Assembly: GCF_030913705.1 (NCBI RefSeq)
Contig: NZ_CP133190.1
Location: forward strand, 3,363,501-3,427,500
Source of the DNA: Anaerocolumna sp. MB42-C2
GTDB taxonomy: Bacteria > Bacillota > Clostridia > Lachnospirales > Lachnospiraceae
Reading direction: 5' to 3'
DNA length: 64,000 nt
Shown: positions 34,714-45,598 of the stretch, in pieces
How positions within the stretch are numbered: the first letter of the stretch is position 1
Layout of the letters: each line of letters starts with the position of its first letter
The notes under the pieces: generated by a model
Database searches by the model: none
The model's input: only the letters and a program-made list of their open reading frames with translations
Told to the model about the DNA's origin: nothing
Translations under genes and position numbers: made by a program

Positions 34714-35022
34714 ATGCGAATGTTTCTCATCAGTGATAATGTGGATACCTATACCGGAATGCGCCTTGCCGGAGTAAACGGTGTGGTTATACATTCAAGA
34801 GATCACTTAAAACAGCAGCTTGATACGGTGCTGACAGACAAAACCATCGGAGTTGTATTAATAACCGAAAAACTAAGTGCAGAATTTCCGGATATTATTA
34901 ACGACGTAAAATTAAACCGGAAGCTGCCTCTGATCGTGGAAATACCGGACCGGCACGGAACCGGACGGAAACCTGATTTCATTACTTCTTACGTAAATGA
35001 AGCGATAGGGATAAAGATATAG
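34714..35022 (+). CDS. V-type ATPase subunit F
   Basis: A 102-aa shaft protein with the Rossmann-like start MRMFLISDNVDTYTGMRLAG, IGVVLITEKLSAEFPDII and the basic C-terminal helix. It binds subunit D in the central stalk. AAGGAGGG precedes the ATG, 20 bp after subunit K. In many clostridial operons F follows C and E; here it precedes E. Confidence 0.88.
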   Translation: MRMFLISDNVDTYTGMRLAGVNGVVIHSRDHLKQQLDTVLTDKTIGVVLITEKLSAEFPDIINDVKLNRKLPLIVEIPDRHGTGRKPDFITSYVNEAIGIKI

Positions 35023-35056
35023 GCTCTTGCGTAAATTTAAAGGAAGGAGACTCCGT

Positions 35057-35626
35057 ATGACTTTAGATGAAAAATTAGATCAATTTTATCATGCTGCCAT
35101 AGATAGTGCTACAAATCAAAATGTTCAGATCGTAGAAGAATATAAGAAATCTCTTAAGGAAATCTATGATGAATATAAAAAAGAAGCCGAAAGAAAAGCC
35201 GAAGCTCTTTACCAGGGAGAATCTGAAAAACTGCTTCAGGAGAAAAACCGTACCCTTTCCGCGGAAGCTATCAAGTTGAAACGAAAAATCAGTGATAAAT
35301 CTGCGGAATTATCGGAAAAACTGTTTGCGGAAGCAACCGAAAAATTAAAAGGGTTCATAAACTCACCGGATTACTTTAATCTTCTTTGCAAGCAAATCAG
35401 TGAAGCCATGAATTATGCCAATGGAGAAGATATGACTATTTATATAAATCCCTCGGATGAAGGTTTAAAAACCTCTTTAGAGGATAAAACAAAAGCCTCC
35501 TTAACCATCAGCAACAGGGATTTTATCGGAGGTATCCGGGCTGTAATCCATGAAAGAAATATATTGATTGACAATTCGTTTTTAACAAAATTAGAAGAGT
35601 TGAAAAACTCATATGTAATTCAATAG
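35057..35626 (+). CDS. V-type ATPase subunit E
   Basis: The 189-aa peripheral stalk subunit has an N-terminal coiled coil (IVEEYKKSLKEIYDEYKKEA, then ESEKLLQEKNRTL) and a globular C-terminus with ISNRDFIGGIRAVIHERNIL, the usual GG motif of subunit E. The ATG at 35057 (MTLDEKLDQFYHAA) has AAGGAAGGAG upstream; the earlier in-frame start at 35027 adds a basic tail without support. It pairs with the first gene of the operon. Confidence 0.88.
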   Translation: MTLDEKLDQFYHAAIDSATNQNVQIVEEYKKSLKEIYDEYKKEAERKAEALYQGESEKLLQEKNRTLSAEAIKLKRKISDKSAELSEKLFAEATEKLKGFINSPDYFNLLCKQISEAMNYANGEDMTIYINPSDEGLKTSLEDKTKASLTISNRDFIGGIRAVIHERNILIDNSFLTKLEELKNSYVIQ

Positions 35627-35683
35627 CTGGCACTTATTTGCAAGTGCCTAATTAAGCCTCAAAAGAAAGGAGATATTCCATTT

Positions 35684-37450
35684 ATGAATAAAACGGGCTT
35701 AATCTTTGGCATTAACGGACCAATTGTATACGTATCAGGAAATCAGAGTTTTAAAATGGGGGAAATGGTCCTGGTCGGTAAGCAAAATTTAGTGGGTGAA
35801 GTAATCGGGCTTACCAAAAAAGAAACAACCATCCAGGTATATGAGGAAACCTCCGGACTAAAACCGGGGGAAGAAGTGACGTCTACCGGTGCCGCTATCT
35901 CCGTAACCCTTGCTCCTGGAGTTATCAGTAATATTTTTGACGGCATAGAACGTCCCTTAAAAGAAATTCAATCCCGCTCCGGCATCTATATAACACGCGG
36001 TATCAGTGTAGAACCCCTGGATATAACTAAACTGTGGGATGTCCATATTACCGTTAAAACCGGAGATGAGCTATATGGCGGCGGAATTTTTGCCGAAGTA
36101 CCTGAAACCCCGGCGATACTGCATAAAGCCATGGTCCCACCCGGAATGTCGGGTATTGTCACAAAGGTTGTTTCTGATGGTAAATATACCATTAATGATC
36201 CGATTATTACTTTAAAAGATTTCCAAGGAGAGGAAAAGATACTAACTTTAACACAAAAGTGGCCGATTCGTGTCCCAAGACCGGTAAATAAGCGCTTCTC
36301 TTCAGACCGGCCGTTAATTACCGGTCAGCGGATTCTGGATACCTTGTTTCCCATAGCAAAAGGAGGTACCGCTGCCATACCGGGCGGATTCGGCACAGGA
36401 AAAACCATGACTCAGCATCAACTGGCCAAATGGTCGGATGCGGACATTATTATTTACATTGGATGCGGCGAACGGGGAAATGAAATGACGGAAGTTTTAG
36501 AAGATTTCTCAAAACTGGTCGATCCGAAATCAGGTAATCCTCTCCTTGACAGGACCACCCTTATCGCCAATACCTCCAATATGCCCGTTGCTGCCAGAGA
36601 GGCCAGTATCTACACCGGTATCACTCTGGCCGAGTATTACCGTGATATGGGGTATCATGTAGCCATCATGGCTGATTCCACCTCACGTTGGGCAGAAGCC
36701 TTAAGGGAATTATCCGGACGTCTGGAAGAGATGCCGGCGGAAGAAGGTTTTCCGGCCTATTTAGCTTCCCGTTTATCCGGCTTTTATGAAAGAGCCGGAT
36801 TTATGGAGAACTTAAATGGCACCGAGGGAAGCGTCTCCATTATAGGTGCTGTATCTCCCCAGGGGGGCGACTTCTCTGAACCGGTTACCCAAAATACCAA
36901 GCGGTTTGTCCGTTGTTTCTGGGCCCTCGATAAATCTTTGGCATATGCCAGACATTTTCCGGCAATTCAGTGGCTTACCAGTTACAGTGAATATTTATCC
37001 GATCTCTCCCCCTGGTATACGGCAAATGTAGGAAATGACTTTGTAGACTGCAGAAATCAGCTGCTTAGTATCCTAACTCAGGAAAGCCAGTTGAATGAGA
37101 TCGTTAAATTAATCGGAAGCGATGTGCTTCCGGATGATCAGAAACTGATTCTGGAAATTGCACGAGTCATACGTTTAGGTTTTGTTCAGCAGAATGCCTA
37201 TCATCCCTCCGATACCTTTGTGCCATTAATAAAACAGCTTAAAATGATGCGGACCATACTGTATTTGTATACCAAAACCAAACAATTAATTGCTATGGAT
37301 ATGCCTATGTCAGTATTAAAGCAGGAAGATATATTTGAAAAGATTATTTCCATAAAATATGATGTGTCCAATGAGGAATTGGATAAATTCGACCAATACA
37401 GGATTATGATCGATGAATTTTATCAACAGGTCTTACTTAAAAATGCGTAA
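35684..37450 (+). CDS. atpA: V-type ATPase catalytic subunit A
   Basis: Catalytic subunit of 588 aa. It has the Walker A loop GGFGTGKTMTQHQLAKW (about 232-248), an extended non-homologous region before it, the GERGNEMTEV catalytic Glu segment, and VAIMADSTSRWAEALRE with Walker B. A typical C-terminal helical domain follows. It hydrolyses or makes ATP at the A/B interfaces. The start has AAAGGAGAT. A spacer of 57 bp separates it from E. Confidence 0.96.
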   Translation: MNKTGLIFGINGPIVYVSGNQSFKMGEMVLVGKQNLVGEVIGLTKKETTIQVYEETSGLKPGEEVTSTGAAISVTLAPGVISNIFDGIERPLKEIQSRSGIYITRGISVEPLDITKLWDVHITVKTGDELYGGGIFAEVPETPAILHKAMVPPGMSGIVTKVVSDGKYTINDPIITLKDFQGEEKILTLTQKWPIRVPRPVNKRFSSDRPLITGQRILDTLFPIAKGGTAAIPGGFGTGKTMTQHQLAKWSDADIIIYIGCGERGNEMTEVLEDFSKLVDPKSGNPLLDRTTLIANTSNMPVAAREASIYTGITLAEYYRDMGYHVAIMADSTSRWAEALRELSGRLEEMPAEEGFPAYLASRLSGFYERAGFMENLNGTEGSVSIIGAVSPQGGDFSEPVTQNTKRFVRCFWALDKSLAYARHFPAIQWLTSYSEYLSDLSPWYTANVGNDFVDCRNQLLSILTQESQLNEIVKLIGSDVLPDDQKLILEIARVIRLGFVQQNAYHPSDTFVPLIKQLKMMRTILYLYTKTKQLIAMDMPMSVLKQEDIFEKIISIKYDVSNEELDKFDQYRIMIDEFYQQVLLKNA

Positions 37451-37462
37451 GGAGGAGATCCT

Positions 37463-38860
37463 ATGTCAATTGAATATCTGGGTCTTAGTGAAATTAACGG
37501 CCCCTTAATTGCTCTGGAAGGGATTCGTGATGCATCTTATGATGAAATCGTAGAGTTATCCGTAGAGGGTAAGAAAAAGATAGGCAGAATTATTGAAGTA
37601 TATGAAGATAAGGCAGTAATCCAGGTGTTTCAGGGAACGGAGGATATGTCTTTAAATAATACCCATACTAAATTAACCGGACATCCAATGGAAATGGCCC
37701 TTTCAGAGGATATATTAGGCCGTATTTTTAACGGTGTGGGGCAACCCATTGACGGCCTGGGTAATATTATCCCAGAACAAAAGCGGGACGTAAACGGACA
37801 GCCTCTTAATCCCTGCGCCAGGGAATATCCTCGTAATTATATTAAAACCGGAATATCTGCCATCGACTGTCTTACTACCCTTATCAGAGGACAAAAGCTT
37901 CCTATATTTTCCGGTAATGGTCTTCCCCACGATCAGCTGGCTGCCCAGATCGTAAGACAGGCATCCCTTGGTGAAAACAGTGACGAGGAGTTTGCTATTG
38001 TATTCGCCGCAATGGGTGTTAAGCATGACGTAGCGGATTTTTTCCGCCGTGCCTTTCTTGACAGCGGGGCCAGTTCCCATGTGGTCATGTACTTAAATCT
38101 TGCTAATGATCCGGTAGTGGAAAGGTTGATTACTCCCAGAGTGGCCTTAACGGCTGCAGAGTATCTGGCATTTGAAAAAGGGAAACACATCCTGGTTATT
38201 TTAACGGACGTAACTTCATTTGCAGAGGCAATGCGTGAGGTCTCTTCTTCTAAAGGAGAAATCCCAAGCAGAAAGGGTTATCCCGGTTATTTATACAGCG
38301 AACTTGCCACTCTTTATGAACGTGCCGGAATCGTGAGAGGTTCTAAGGGTTCCGTCACCCAGATACCTATTCTTACCATGCCAAATGATGATATAACACA
38401 CCCGATACCCGATCTTACCGGGTATATTACCGAGGGGCAGATTGTATTAGACCGTACCTTGCATCAGAAAGCTATTTACCCTCCCATTAGTATTCTCCCT
38501 TCACTTTCCCGTTTAATGAAAGACGGCATTGGGCTTGGATATACCAGAGAGGACCATCAGGATCTGGCTAATCAGCTGTTTTCTTCCTATGCCCGGGTTG
38601 GTGAAGCCAGAAATTTAGCAAGCGTTATCGGTGAGGATGAATTATCTCCCGCAGATAAAAAGTATCTTGAATTCGGTACCGCCCTGGAACAGGAATTCAT
38701 TGCCCAGAATCGTAATGAAGACCGCTCCATTCTTGATACCTTAAATAAAGGCTGGAAGCTGTTATCCATCCTGCCAAGAGAAGAATTAGACCGTGTTGAT
38801 ACAAAAATATTAGAGCAGTATTACCATCCTTCTACGGATATATATCCGGACTCGGAATAA
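37463..38860 (+). CDS. atpB: V-type ATPase subunit B
   Basis: Non-catalytic nucleotide-binding subunit of 465 aa: [15 protein letters not shown] at the start, a degenerate P-loop ([19 protein letters not shown]), [20 protein letters not shown], and [14 protein letters not shown] near residue 350. The degenerate P-loop is normal for V-type B. AAGGAGGAG precedes the ATG, 12 bp after subunit A. Subunit D, which normally follows directly, starts 403 bp later because an R2 element is present. Confidence 0.95.
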   Translation: MSIEYLGLSEINGPLIALEGIRDASYDEIVELSVEGKKKIGRIIEVYEDKAVIQVFQGTEDMSLNNTHTKLTGHPMEMALSEDILGRIFNGVGQPIDGLGNIIPEQKRDVNGQPLNPCAREYPRNYIKTGISAIDCLTTLIRGQKLPIFSGNGLPHDQLAAQIVRQASLGENSDEEFAIVFAAMGVKHDVADFFRRAFLDSGASSHVVMYLNLANDPVVERLITPRVALTAAEYLAFEKGKHILVILTDVTSFAEAMREVSSSKGEIPSRKGYPGYLYSELATLYERAGIVRGSKGSVTQIPILTMPNDDITHPIPDLTGYITEGQIVLDRTLHQKAIYPPISILPSLSRLMKDGIGLGYTREDHQDLANQLFSSYARVGEARNLASVIGEDELSPADKKYLEFGTALEQEFIAQNRNEDRSILDTLNKGWKLLSILPREELDRVDTKILEQYYHPSTDIYPDSE

Positions 38861-38956
38861 ATAGGTATTTTCGGAACTGCAGTGGGCAACTGAAACTAGA
38901 AACAAGTATCAATTGTATGGCATATTCAAAAAAGCCATATAATTTTGCAATTGCCT

Positions 38957-39240
38957 ATATAGATTCGAGTCTCAAAAGCCATACAAATAATCCACATTCG
39001 TCGATTTGCATATCTATAACTCAACATTAGCGCGATGCAGAATATAGTTCGATGAATAACTGTATGAAGTCGTTGGTACTTAGGTCCTGTATTTTGATGC
39101 CTTTTTACCACTTCGTACTTCATCCAAGTGAGAGCGTGTTATGAATGAACTATATTCTGCATCACATGGTCATAATATTAATTGTGCAAATTGATGAAGC
39201 CAAAGTATAAAATTGACCTTTTGGCACTCGAATCCAATAT
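38957..39240. repeat. R2b: full-length MITE-like element inside the V-ATPase operon
   Basis: The left end (GATTCGAGT, CTCAAAAG, GATTTGCA) is an inverted copy of the right end (TGTGCAAATTGATGA, CTTTTGGCACTCGAATCC). Inside, GATGCAGAATATAGTTC (39034) pairs with GAACTATATTCTGCATC (ends 39163). The whole 284 bp can form one long branched hairpin. There is no transposase. It lies between atpB and atpD in an operon that is otherwise tightly packed. The copy at 19017 is truncated. Confidence 0.85.
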
Positions 39241-39263
39241 AAGATATATGAAAGGAGGTTTCT

Positions 39264-39887
39264 ATGGACCCTAATAATTTTCCTACTAAAGGTAACTTAA
39301 TATTAGCCAAAAACTCCTTAGCTCTGGCAAAACAAGGTTATGATCTAATGGACAAGAAACGTAATATCTTAATCCATGAATTATTGGAATTAATTGATAA
39401 AGCCAAAAACATTCAATCTGAAATTGACATTACCTTTAACGCTGCCTACCAGGCGCTGCAACGGGCTAATATTGAGATGGGTATACGTAATGTAGAAGAT
39501 TTGAGCAGTACCGTACCTGAGGAGACTTCCATTTTGATTAAACAGCGCAGTATTATGGGAACCGATATCCCCTTGGTTGAATTTAACAAAACCGATAATA
39601 AACCGACTTATTCTTTTTATAATACCAGGATATCCTTAGATGAAGCGGCCAGTCATTTTAAAAAAGTAAAAGAATTAACTTTAAGACTTGCTATGATAGA
39701 GAATTCTGCTTACCGGCTGGCTGCTAATATTAAGAAAACCCAAAAAAGGGCTAATGCTTTAAAAAATATAACCATACCTTATTATACTGGATTATCCAGA
39801 GAAATCCAGTATTTTCTAGAGGAACGGGAAAGAGAAGAATTCACTCGGTTAAAAGTAATAAAACACCGGCGTATATCTAGCTCATGA
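39264..39887 (+). CDS. atpD: V-type ATPase subunit D
   Basis: The 207-aa central shaft subunit has the start FPTKGNLILAKNSLALAKQG, a long helical hairpin, and the C-terminal RLAANIKKTQKRANALKNI, the typical subunit D signature. AAAGGAGGT lies before the ATG and just after element R2b. It closes the operon; the gap to the terminator at 40014 holds no gene. Confidence 0.93.
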   Translation: MDPNNFPTKGNLILAKNSLALAKQGYDLMDKKRNILIHELLELIDKAKNIQSEIDITFNAAYQALQRANIEMGIRNVEDLSSTVPEETSILIKQRSIMGTDIPLVEFNKTDNKPTYSFYNTRISLDEAASHFKKVKELTLRLAMIENSAYRLAANIKKTQKRANALKNITIPYYTGLSREIQYFLEEREREEFTRLKVIKHRRISSS

Positions 39888-40013
39888 CCTATGAATTACC
39901 AAAATTTAACTTTGTCTAATATGACACCTTTGTAATGGGCATTTAAACAGCTCATTATCCTGGTTGCTTCTCTTATGGTCATCCTTAGAACGCTTGATTG
40001 GAATTTAAATATT

Positions 40014-40060
40014 TATAAGTTAAGGGAACAATTATCTCTTTCCCTTAACTTATATTTTTG
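40014..40060 (+). terminator. Terminator of the V-ATPase operon
   Basis: ATAAGTTAAGGGA pairs with TCCCTTAACTTAT, followed by a T-rich tail, about 127 bp after the atpD stop. Confidence 0.85.
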
Positions 40061-40094
40061 AATAATGTATTAACTTATAGTACACTTTTTATAC

Positions 40095-40128
40095 TTGTAT
40101 TTACAACCTGGTAATTTTATAGTAAAAT
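40095..40128 (+). promoter_or_regulatory. araR promoter with overlapping AraR-like site
   Basis: TTTACA (40100-40105), 17-bp spacer and TAAAAT (40123-40128). TTGTATTTACAA (40095-40106), an imperfect AraR-like palindrome, covers the -35 box, so autoregulation is likely. Confidence 0.6.
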
Positions 40129-40172
40129 GATAAGAATGAATTACCTATACCAGAGAAGAACGCGGTGCATAT

Positions 40173-41261
40173 ATGAACAATAATGAGCTTTCCAAACATG
40201 CGGTACTTAGTTTATGGATTAAAAAAAATATCGCTGATAATACCTTTAAAATCGGAGATAAGATTCCATCCGAGAACGAATTGGCTTCCCGGTTTATGAT
40301 TAGCCGCCAGACGGTCAGACAGGCAATCGGTACACTGGTTGCCGAGGGTATTCTCATCAGAGAACATGGAAGAGGAACTTATGTAAATTTTCCGGTCAAA
40401 AAAGAACCTGCCGATAAAACCAAACGAATTGGTGTTATTACGACATACCTGGATGATTATGTATTTCCCGGCATTATTCACGGGATTGAAGAAGTTTTAA
40501 CCGACAGCGGTTATACCATGTCCCTGGGAATTACTCACAATAAGCCCTCCGATGAGGAAAATTGCCTGCTCCAGATGATGCAGAGCGGAGTGGATGCTTT
40601 CATAGTAGAAGGCACGAAATCAGCTCTTCCAAACTTCAATAAACGGCTTTACGAACAAATAAAAGAGAACCAGATTCCAACCGTGTTTATAAACGGCTAT
40701 TACAGCGGTTATAACGATTCCTACATTATATTGGATGATGTAAAAGCCGGTGAAATGGTAGCGGATGTTCTGATACAAAACGGTCATAAATGCATAGGCG
40801 GCTTTTATAAATCTGATGACTTTCAGGGCATTAAGCGGTATGAGGGTTTATTAAAAGCACTTAAAAAGAATAACCTTACCATAAATGATACCTCTATTAT
40901 ATGGTATACCACTGAAGATTTTAAATATTACTTTGAAGGTTCCATGGATCATATTATTATGGATCGGCTTTCTGAGGTTACTTCCGTAGTTTGTTACAAT
41001 GACCTGGTTGCGGCTTCCTTAGTACGTCTCTTAAAGCGCAATGGGAAAAACATTCCTGACGACATATCCATAGTTAGTTTTGACGACTCTTTTTTATCCA
41101 AACAAATGGTCCTTAATTTAACCTCTATTGTTTATCCTGCAAAAAAAGTGGGAAAGAAAGCTGCGCAAATCATATTACAACAGCTTAATGTATCAACTAA
41201 ACCGGAACATGTGGTTTTGGATCCTGTTTTAAAAATCCGGGATTCGGTAAAAAAATTGTAA
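40173..41261 (+). CDS. araR: AraR-type arabinose repressor (GntR/LacI hybrid)
   Basis: The 362-aa protein has a GntR winged helix at the N-terminus (SENELASRFMISRQTVRQAI and ILIREHGRGTYV, about 30-70) joined to a LacI-type sugar-binding domain (RIGVITTYLDDYVFPGIIHG onward; IPDDISIVSFDDSFLSKQ near the end). This architecture is that of AraR, which releases its operators on binding L-arabinose. Perfect-core AraR-type sites lie before araB and araA, and a weaker one lies before this gene. Confidence 0.93.
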   Translation: MNNNELSKHAVLSLWIKKNIADNTFKIGDKIPSENELASRFMISRQTVRQAIGTLVAEGILIREHGRGTYVNFPVKKEPADKTKRIGVITTYLDDYVFPGIIHGIEEVLTDSGYTMSLGITHNKPSDEENCLLQMMQSGVDAFIVEGTKSALPNFNKRLYEQIKENQIPTVFINGYYSGYNDSYIILDDVKAGEMVADVLIQNGHKCIGGFYKSDDFQGIKRYEGLLKALKKNNLTINDTSIIWYTTEDFKYYFEGSMDHIIMDRLSEVTSVVCYNDLVAASLVRLLKRNGKNIPDDISIVSFDDSFLSKQMVLNLTSIVYPAKKVGKKAAQIILQQLNVSTKPEHVVLDPVLKIRDSVKKL

Positions 41262-41312
41262 TTTATATTACTTGCTTTTTCAGGTATTTTCATATAAAAT
41301 AAAAATACATTA

Positions 41313-41328
41313 ACTTGTACGTACATCT
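41313..41328. promoter_or_regulatory. AraR operator upstream of araB
   Basis: ACTTGTACGTACATCT with the perfect palindrome TGTACGTACA at 41316-41325, close to the Bacillus AraR operator. It lies 87 bp before the araB start codon. Confidence 0.8.
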
Positions 41329-41414
41329 TCATCTGCGTACCCTGTGAATCTATTTGCAAGGAGCTACATAACTCCTTAACAAACTATATTTATTTTATTT
41401 AGGAGGTATTTTAT

Positions 41415-43082
41415 ATGCCAAAGTATTCAATTGGTGTGGATTTTGGTACATTATCCGGGCGGGCATTGCTGGTTAATGTAGAAACCGGGGAAGAATTAGC
41501 AGATGCTACATACGAATATCCCCATGGAGTAATGGATGAAACATTACCGGATGGCAGGAAGCTGCCTCCTGACTGGGCTCTGCAGCATCCTGCTGACTAC
41601 CTGGATGTATTTGGGTCTACCATACCTGCCGTATTAAAACAATCAGGTGTATCAGCAGAAGATGTTATCGGTATCGGCATTGATTTTACGGCTTGTACCA
41701 TTCTTCCCGTTAAAGCCGACGGAACCCCTCTTTGCCTGCTGGAGAAATACATTAGTGATCCTCACGCCTATATAAAATTATGGAAACATCATGCAGCACA
41801 GGATAAAGCCAATAAATTGAATCAGATTGCAACCGATTTGAATCAGGACTGGTTAGCCAGATATGGCGGAAAGATTTCTTCCGAATGGATGTTTCCTAAA
41901 ATCTGGCAGATTTTAGATGAAGCCCCTTATATTTATAATGAAGCTGATTTCTTTATGGAAGCAGCCGATTGGGTAATCTGGCAATTAACCGGTGTTCAGA
42001 CAAGAAATTCCTGTACCGCAGGTTATAAAGCAATGTGGCATAAACAAAACGGATACCCGGATAAGTCTTTCTTTAAAGCTCTGGATCCAAGACTGGAAAA
42101 TGTAGTTTATGATAAATTAAACTGCCCGATTACTCCACTTGGTTCAAAAGCCGGAGAAATTACGGAAAAGGCAGCAAATCTGACCGGACTAAAAGTTGGT
42201 ACTGCCGTTGCGGTTGCCAATGTGGATGCTCATGTTACCGTCCCTGCTGTTACAATAGACGGCCCGGGTAAATTACTGGCTATTATGGGTACCTCTACCT
42301 GCCACATTCTATTAAGTGATGAAGAACATAACGTTCCTGGAATGTGCGGTGTTGTAGAAGACGGTGTATGCCCCGGTTTCTTTGGTTACGAAGCCGGTCA
42401 GTCCTGTGTAGGTGACCACTTTGCCTGGTTTGTTGAAAATTGTGTAAGTAAAGAATATTACGATGCAGCTAATGCAGAAGGCCTTAATATTCATCAATAT
42501 TTAACACAAAAGGCAGAACAATTAAAACCCGGACAGAGCGGTTTAGTTGCTCTTGACTGGTGGAATGGCAACCGCTCCGTATTAGTAGATGTAGATTTAA
42601 CCGGTATGATATTAGGTATGACGCTTCAAACGAAACCGGAAGAAATGTACCGGGCGTTAATTGAAGCAACGGCTTATGGTACCAGAAAAATTATTGAGAC
42701 TTTCCGTGCAAACGGCGTACCGGTAGATGAATTTTATGCATCCGGCGGAATTTCCCTTAAAAATCCTATGGCTATGCAGATTTATGCTGATATTATTCAG
42801 ATTCCTATTAAAATCGGCGGAACAACCCAGGGTCCTGCTCTTGGCAGTGCAATCTTCGGTGCCGTTGCAGCCGGTTCTATTAATGGCGGATATGATGATG
42901 TCTTTAAAGCAGGCAGTGTAATGGGCAAACTTCGTGATACCATTTATACACCAATCCAGGAGAATGCTGAAGTCTACGATTTATTGTACGCCGAGTATTC
43001 CAAATTACATGATTATTTCGGCCGTGGTGAAAATGATGTAATGAAACGGTTAAAAGAGATCAAAAAACAACAGAGTGTCTAA
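41415..43082 (+). CDS. araB: Ribulokinase
   Basis: L-ribulokinase (FGGY family) of 555 aa, converting L-ribulose to L-ribulose-5-P. The N-terminus [17 protein letters not shown] is the ATP phosphate-1 motif; [17 protein letters not shown], the [12 protein letters not shown] segment and [19 protein letters not shown] (C-terminal FGGY signature region) follow. TAGGAGGT precedes the ATG. A terminator follows, so araA has its own promoter region. Confidence 0.95.
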   Translation: MPKYSIGVDFGTLSGRALLVNVETGEELADATYEYPHGVMDETLPDGRKLPPDWALQHPADYLDVFGSTIPAVLKQSGVSAEDVIGIGIDFTACTILPVKADGTPLCLLEKYISDPHAYIKLWKHHAAQDKANKLNQIATDLNQDWLARYGGKISSEWMFPKIWQILDEAPYIYNEADFFMEAADWVIWQLTGVQTRNSCTAGYKAMWHKQNGYPDKSFFKALDPRLENVVYDKLNCPITPLGSKAGEITEKAANLTGLKVGTAVAVANVDAHVTVPAVTIDGPGKLLAIMGTSTCHILLSDEEHNVPGMCGVVEDGVCPGFFGYEAGQSCVGDHFAWFVENCVSKEYYDAANAEGLNIHQYLTQKAEQLKPGQSGLVALDWWNGNRSVLVDVDLTGMILGMTLQTKPEEMYRALIEATAYGTRKIIETFRANGVPVDEFYASGGISLKNPMAMQIYADIIQIPIKIGGTTQGPALGSAIFGAVAAGSINGGYDDVFKAGSVMGKLRDTIYTPIQENAEVYDLLYAEYSKLHDYFGRGENDVMKRLKEIKKQQSV

Positions 43083-43089
43083 TGATTTA

Positions 43090-43142
43090 AAGATAAAACC
43101 GGATAAACACCACCCATGTTTAACCGGTTTTATCTTAATAAT
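43090..43142 (+). terminator. Terminator after araB
   Basis: AAGATAAAACCGG pairs with CCGGTTTTATCTT (13 bp), followed by AATAATCT. It separates araB from araA. Confidence 0.82.
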
Positions 43143-43216
43143 CTGTATAGCTGCCCCGTAGTGGTAAGTATATTAATTTAGTTTATAATATGATTCAAGC
43201 GTCAAAAAAGTTAGAT

Positions 43217-43232
43217 AGTTGTACGTACTTTA
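43217..43232. promoter_or_regulatory. AraR operator upstream of araA
   Basis: AGTTGTACGTACTTTA with the palindromic core GTACGTAC at 43221-43228, 44 bp before araA. It matches the site upstream of araB in its core. Confidence 0.75.
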
Positions 43233-43275
43233 ATAATTACACTGATACTTAATTACACGATAGGAGGTATAATTT

Positions 43276-44760
43276 ATGTCAGCAATAAAAGGTTATGAAT
43301 TCTGGTTTATTACAGGTTCTCAGCACCTTTACGGTCCGGAGACTCTTAAAAAGGTTGCTTCCCACTCTCAGATAATTGCTAAAGGTTTAAATGATTCAGG
43401 TAATATACCATGTTCCGTAATTTATAAACCCATTGTTACCACTCCGGATGAAATTACAAAAGTAATCAAAGAAGCAAATTATGATGAAAAATGCGCCGGT
43501 ATCATTACCTGGATGCATACATTTTCACCTTCTAAAATGTGGATTAATGGATTATCCGTTTTAGAAAAACCATATTGCCATTTTCATACCCAGTTTAACC
43601 GTACGATTCCCAATGAAGAAATTGATATGGACTTTATGAATTTAAACCAATCTGCCCATGGAGACAGAGAACATGGTTTTATCGGAACCAGAATGCGTAT
43701 ACCTCGTAAAGTTGTAGCAGGTTACTGGGAAGATGACGATGTTCAGAAAAAAATCGGAAACTGGATGCGTTCAGCTGTTGGTGCGATTATAAGCAAAAAT
43801 CTGAAAGTAATGCGTTTCGGAGATAACATGCGTCAGGTTGCCGTAACTGAGGGCGATAAGGTGGAGGCACAGATTAAGTTAGGCTGGCAGGTTAATACCA
43901 CCGCGGTTGGTGATCTGGTACTGGAAATTAATGCCGTAACAAAAGAACAAGTGGATTCTTTAATAAAAGAATATCAGGAAAAATACATCCTCGCGACCGA
44001 TAATATGGAGGCTGTCCGTTATCAGGCCAAATTAGAGATTGCCATGAAAAAGATGCTGCTGGAAGCCGGCTGCGGTGCCTACACCAACACCTTTGAAGAC
44101 CTGCATGGTATGGAACAATTACCCGGCCTTGCCAGTCAGAGATTAATGGAAGCCGGTTTTGGATACGGCGGAGAGGGAGACTGGAAAGTATCAGCCATGA
44201 CCCATATTATGAAACAGATGGCGGATGGTCTAAACGGCGGAACTGCTTTTATGGAAGATTACACTTATGATTTGACCAAAGGTAATGAGTTATCCTTGGG
44301 AGCACATATGTTGGAAGTATGCCCTACCCTCGCAGCGGATAAACCAAGAATTGAGGTACATCCACTTGGTATCGGAGGCAAAGCCGATCCTGCACGCCTG
44401 GTATTTGAGGGCCATCCCGGTCAAGCTATTGTAACCTCCTTAGTGGATATGGGCGGACGTTTCCGCTTAATTGTACAGGATGTTGAAGCTGTTAAACCTA
44501 TCTATGAAATGCCAAATCTTCCGGTTGCCCGAGTTATGTGGAAAGCGATGCCGGATCTTAAAACCGGTGCAGAATGCTGGATCTTAGCCGGAGGAGCTCA
44601 CCATACGGTATTTTCCTATGATTTAACTGCTGAACAGATGCAGGATTTTGCTGAAATTATGGGCATTGAATACGTTCACATTTGTAAAGATACTACTATA
44701 GAAGGATTAAAACAGCTGTTATTTTTACAGGATATTGCGTTTCGCAGTTACCTAAAATGA
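43276..44760 (+). CDS. araA: L-arabinose isomerase
   Basis: The 494-aa isomerase converts L-arabinose to L-ribulose with Mn2+. It has [18 protein letters not shown] at the start, [45 protein letters not shown] with catalytic Glu/His and [24 protein letters not shown] precedes the ATG. Its last four bases overlap an in-frame extension of araD; the preferred araD start lies 23 bp downstream. Confidence 0.97.
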   Translation: MSAIKGYEFWFITGSQHLYGPETLKKVASHSQIIAKGLNDSGNIPCSVIYKPIVTTPDEITKVIKEANYDEKCAGIITWMHTFSPSKMWINGLSVLEKPYCHFHTQFNRTIPNEEIDMDFMNLNQSAHGDREHGFIGTRMRIPRKVVAGYWEDDDVQKKIGNWMRSAVGAIISKNLKVMRFGDNMRQVAVTEGDKVEAQIKLGWQVNTTAVGDLVLEINAVTKEQVDSLIKEYQEKYILATDNMEAVRYQAKLEIAMKKMLLEAGCGAYTNTFEDLHGMEQLPGLASQRLMEAGFGYGGEGDWKVSAMTHIMKQMADGLNGGTAFMEDYTYDLTKGNELSLGAHMLEVCPTLAADKPRIEVHPLGIGGKADPARLVFEGHPGQAIVTSLVDMGGRFRLIVQDVEAVKPIYEMPNLPVARVMWKAMPDLKTGAECWILAGGAHHTVFSYDLTAEQMQDFAEIMGIEYVHICKDTTIEGLKQLLFLQDIAFRSYLK

Positions 44761-44783
44761 ATATAACCCGGAAAGGAAAACCC

Positions 44784-45491
44784 ATGTTAGAAAAATTAAA
44801 AAAACAAGTATTTGAAGCAAACATGTTATTGCCCAAATATGGGCTGATAACATTTACCTGGGGGAATGTCTCAGGAATTGACCGAGAATCCGGTTATATC
44901 GTAATTAAACCATCCGGTGTGGAATATGACGTTATGAAAGCAGACGATATGGTTGTTGTAGATTTAAACGGTAACCGCGTAGAAGGAGATTTAAATCCTT
45001 CCTCCGATACGGCAACCCATCTGGAGTTGTATAAAGCATTTCCCGGTATCGGTGGAATTGTACATACCCATTCCCGTTGGGCAACTACGTTTGCTCAAGC
45101 CGGGCAGGGAATCCCTGCTCTTGGCACTACTCATGCCGACTACTTTTACGGAGAAATTCCCTGCACCCGTAAAATGACTCCGGATGAGATCAGCTCCTCC
45201 TATGAAAAGGAAACCGGTAATGTAATTATTGAACGTTTTCAACAAGGTGATATTAAAGCAGAAGATGTTCCGGGGGTCGTTGTATACAGCCATGGACCAT
45301 TTACCTGGGGAAACGATCCGCATAATGCTGTTCATAATGCTGTCGTTCTGGAAGAAGTTGCATTTATGGCATGGCATAATCTTGTTCTTTCCGGCGGTAC
45401 TATACCACCTATGCAGCAAGAACTATTGGATAAGCATTACTTACGGAAGCACGGTAAAAATGCTTATTATGGACAGAAAAACACCAAATAA
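44784..45491 (+). CDS. araD: L-ribulose-5-phosphate 4-epimerase
   Basis: Class II aldolase-fold epimerase of 235 aa: [20 protein letters not shown] (phosphate site), [15 protein letters not shown], and the zinc ligands in [15 protein letters not shown] plus the later [10 protein letters not shown]. It produces D-xylulose-5-P for the pentose pathway. GGAAAGG precedes the ATG at 44784; the ATG at 44757 overlaps araA and is less likely. A terminator follows. Confidence 0.94.
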   Translation: MLEKLKKQVFEANMLLPKYGLITFTWGNVSGIDRESGYIVIKPSGVEYDVMKADDMVVVDLNGNRVEGDLNPSSDTATHLELYKAFPGIGGIVHTHSRWATTFAQAGQGIPALGTTHADYFYGEIPCTRKMTPDEISSSYEKETGNVIIERFQQGDIKAEDVPGVVVYSHGPFTWGNDPHNAVHNAVVLEEVAFMAWHNLVLSGGTIPPMQQELLDKHYLRKHGKNAYYGQKNTK

Positions 45492-45598
45492 CAATAAGTA
45501 ATTATAGAAATTACTAAATTAAAGTAAAAACACGACGGGAAATTTTATTTATTAAGCAGTAATGAAAGCATTAAGGTTATACCGCTATTAACAAAAGA

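Noticed and set aside
38926..39123. A 65-codon open frame on the minus strand between atpB and atpD
   Set aside because: It lies inside the inverted repeats of element R2b and has no ribosome site or recognisable protein pattern.
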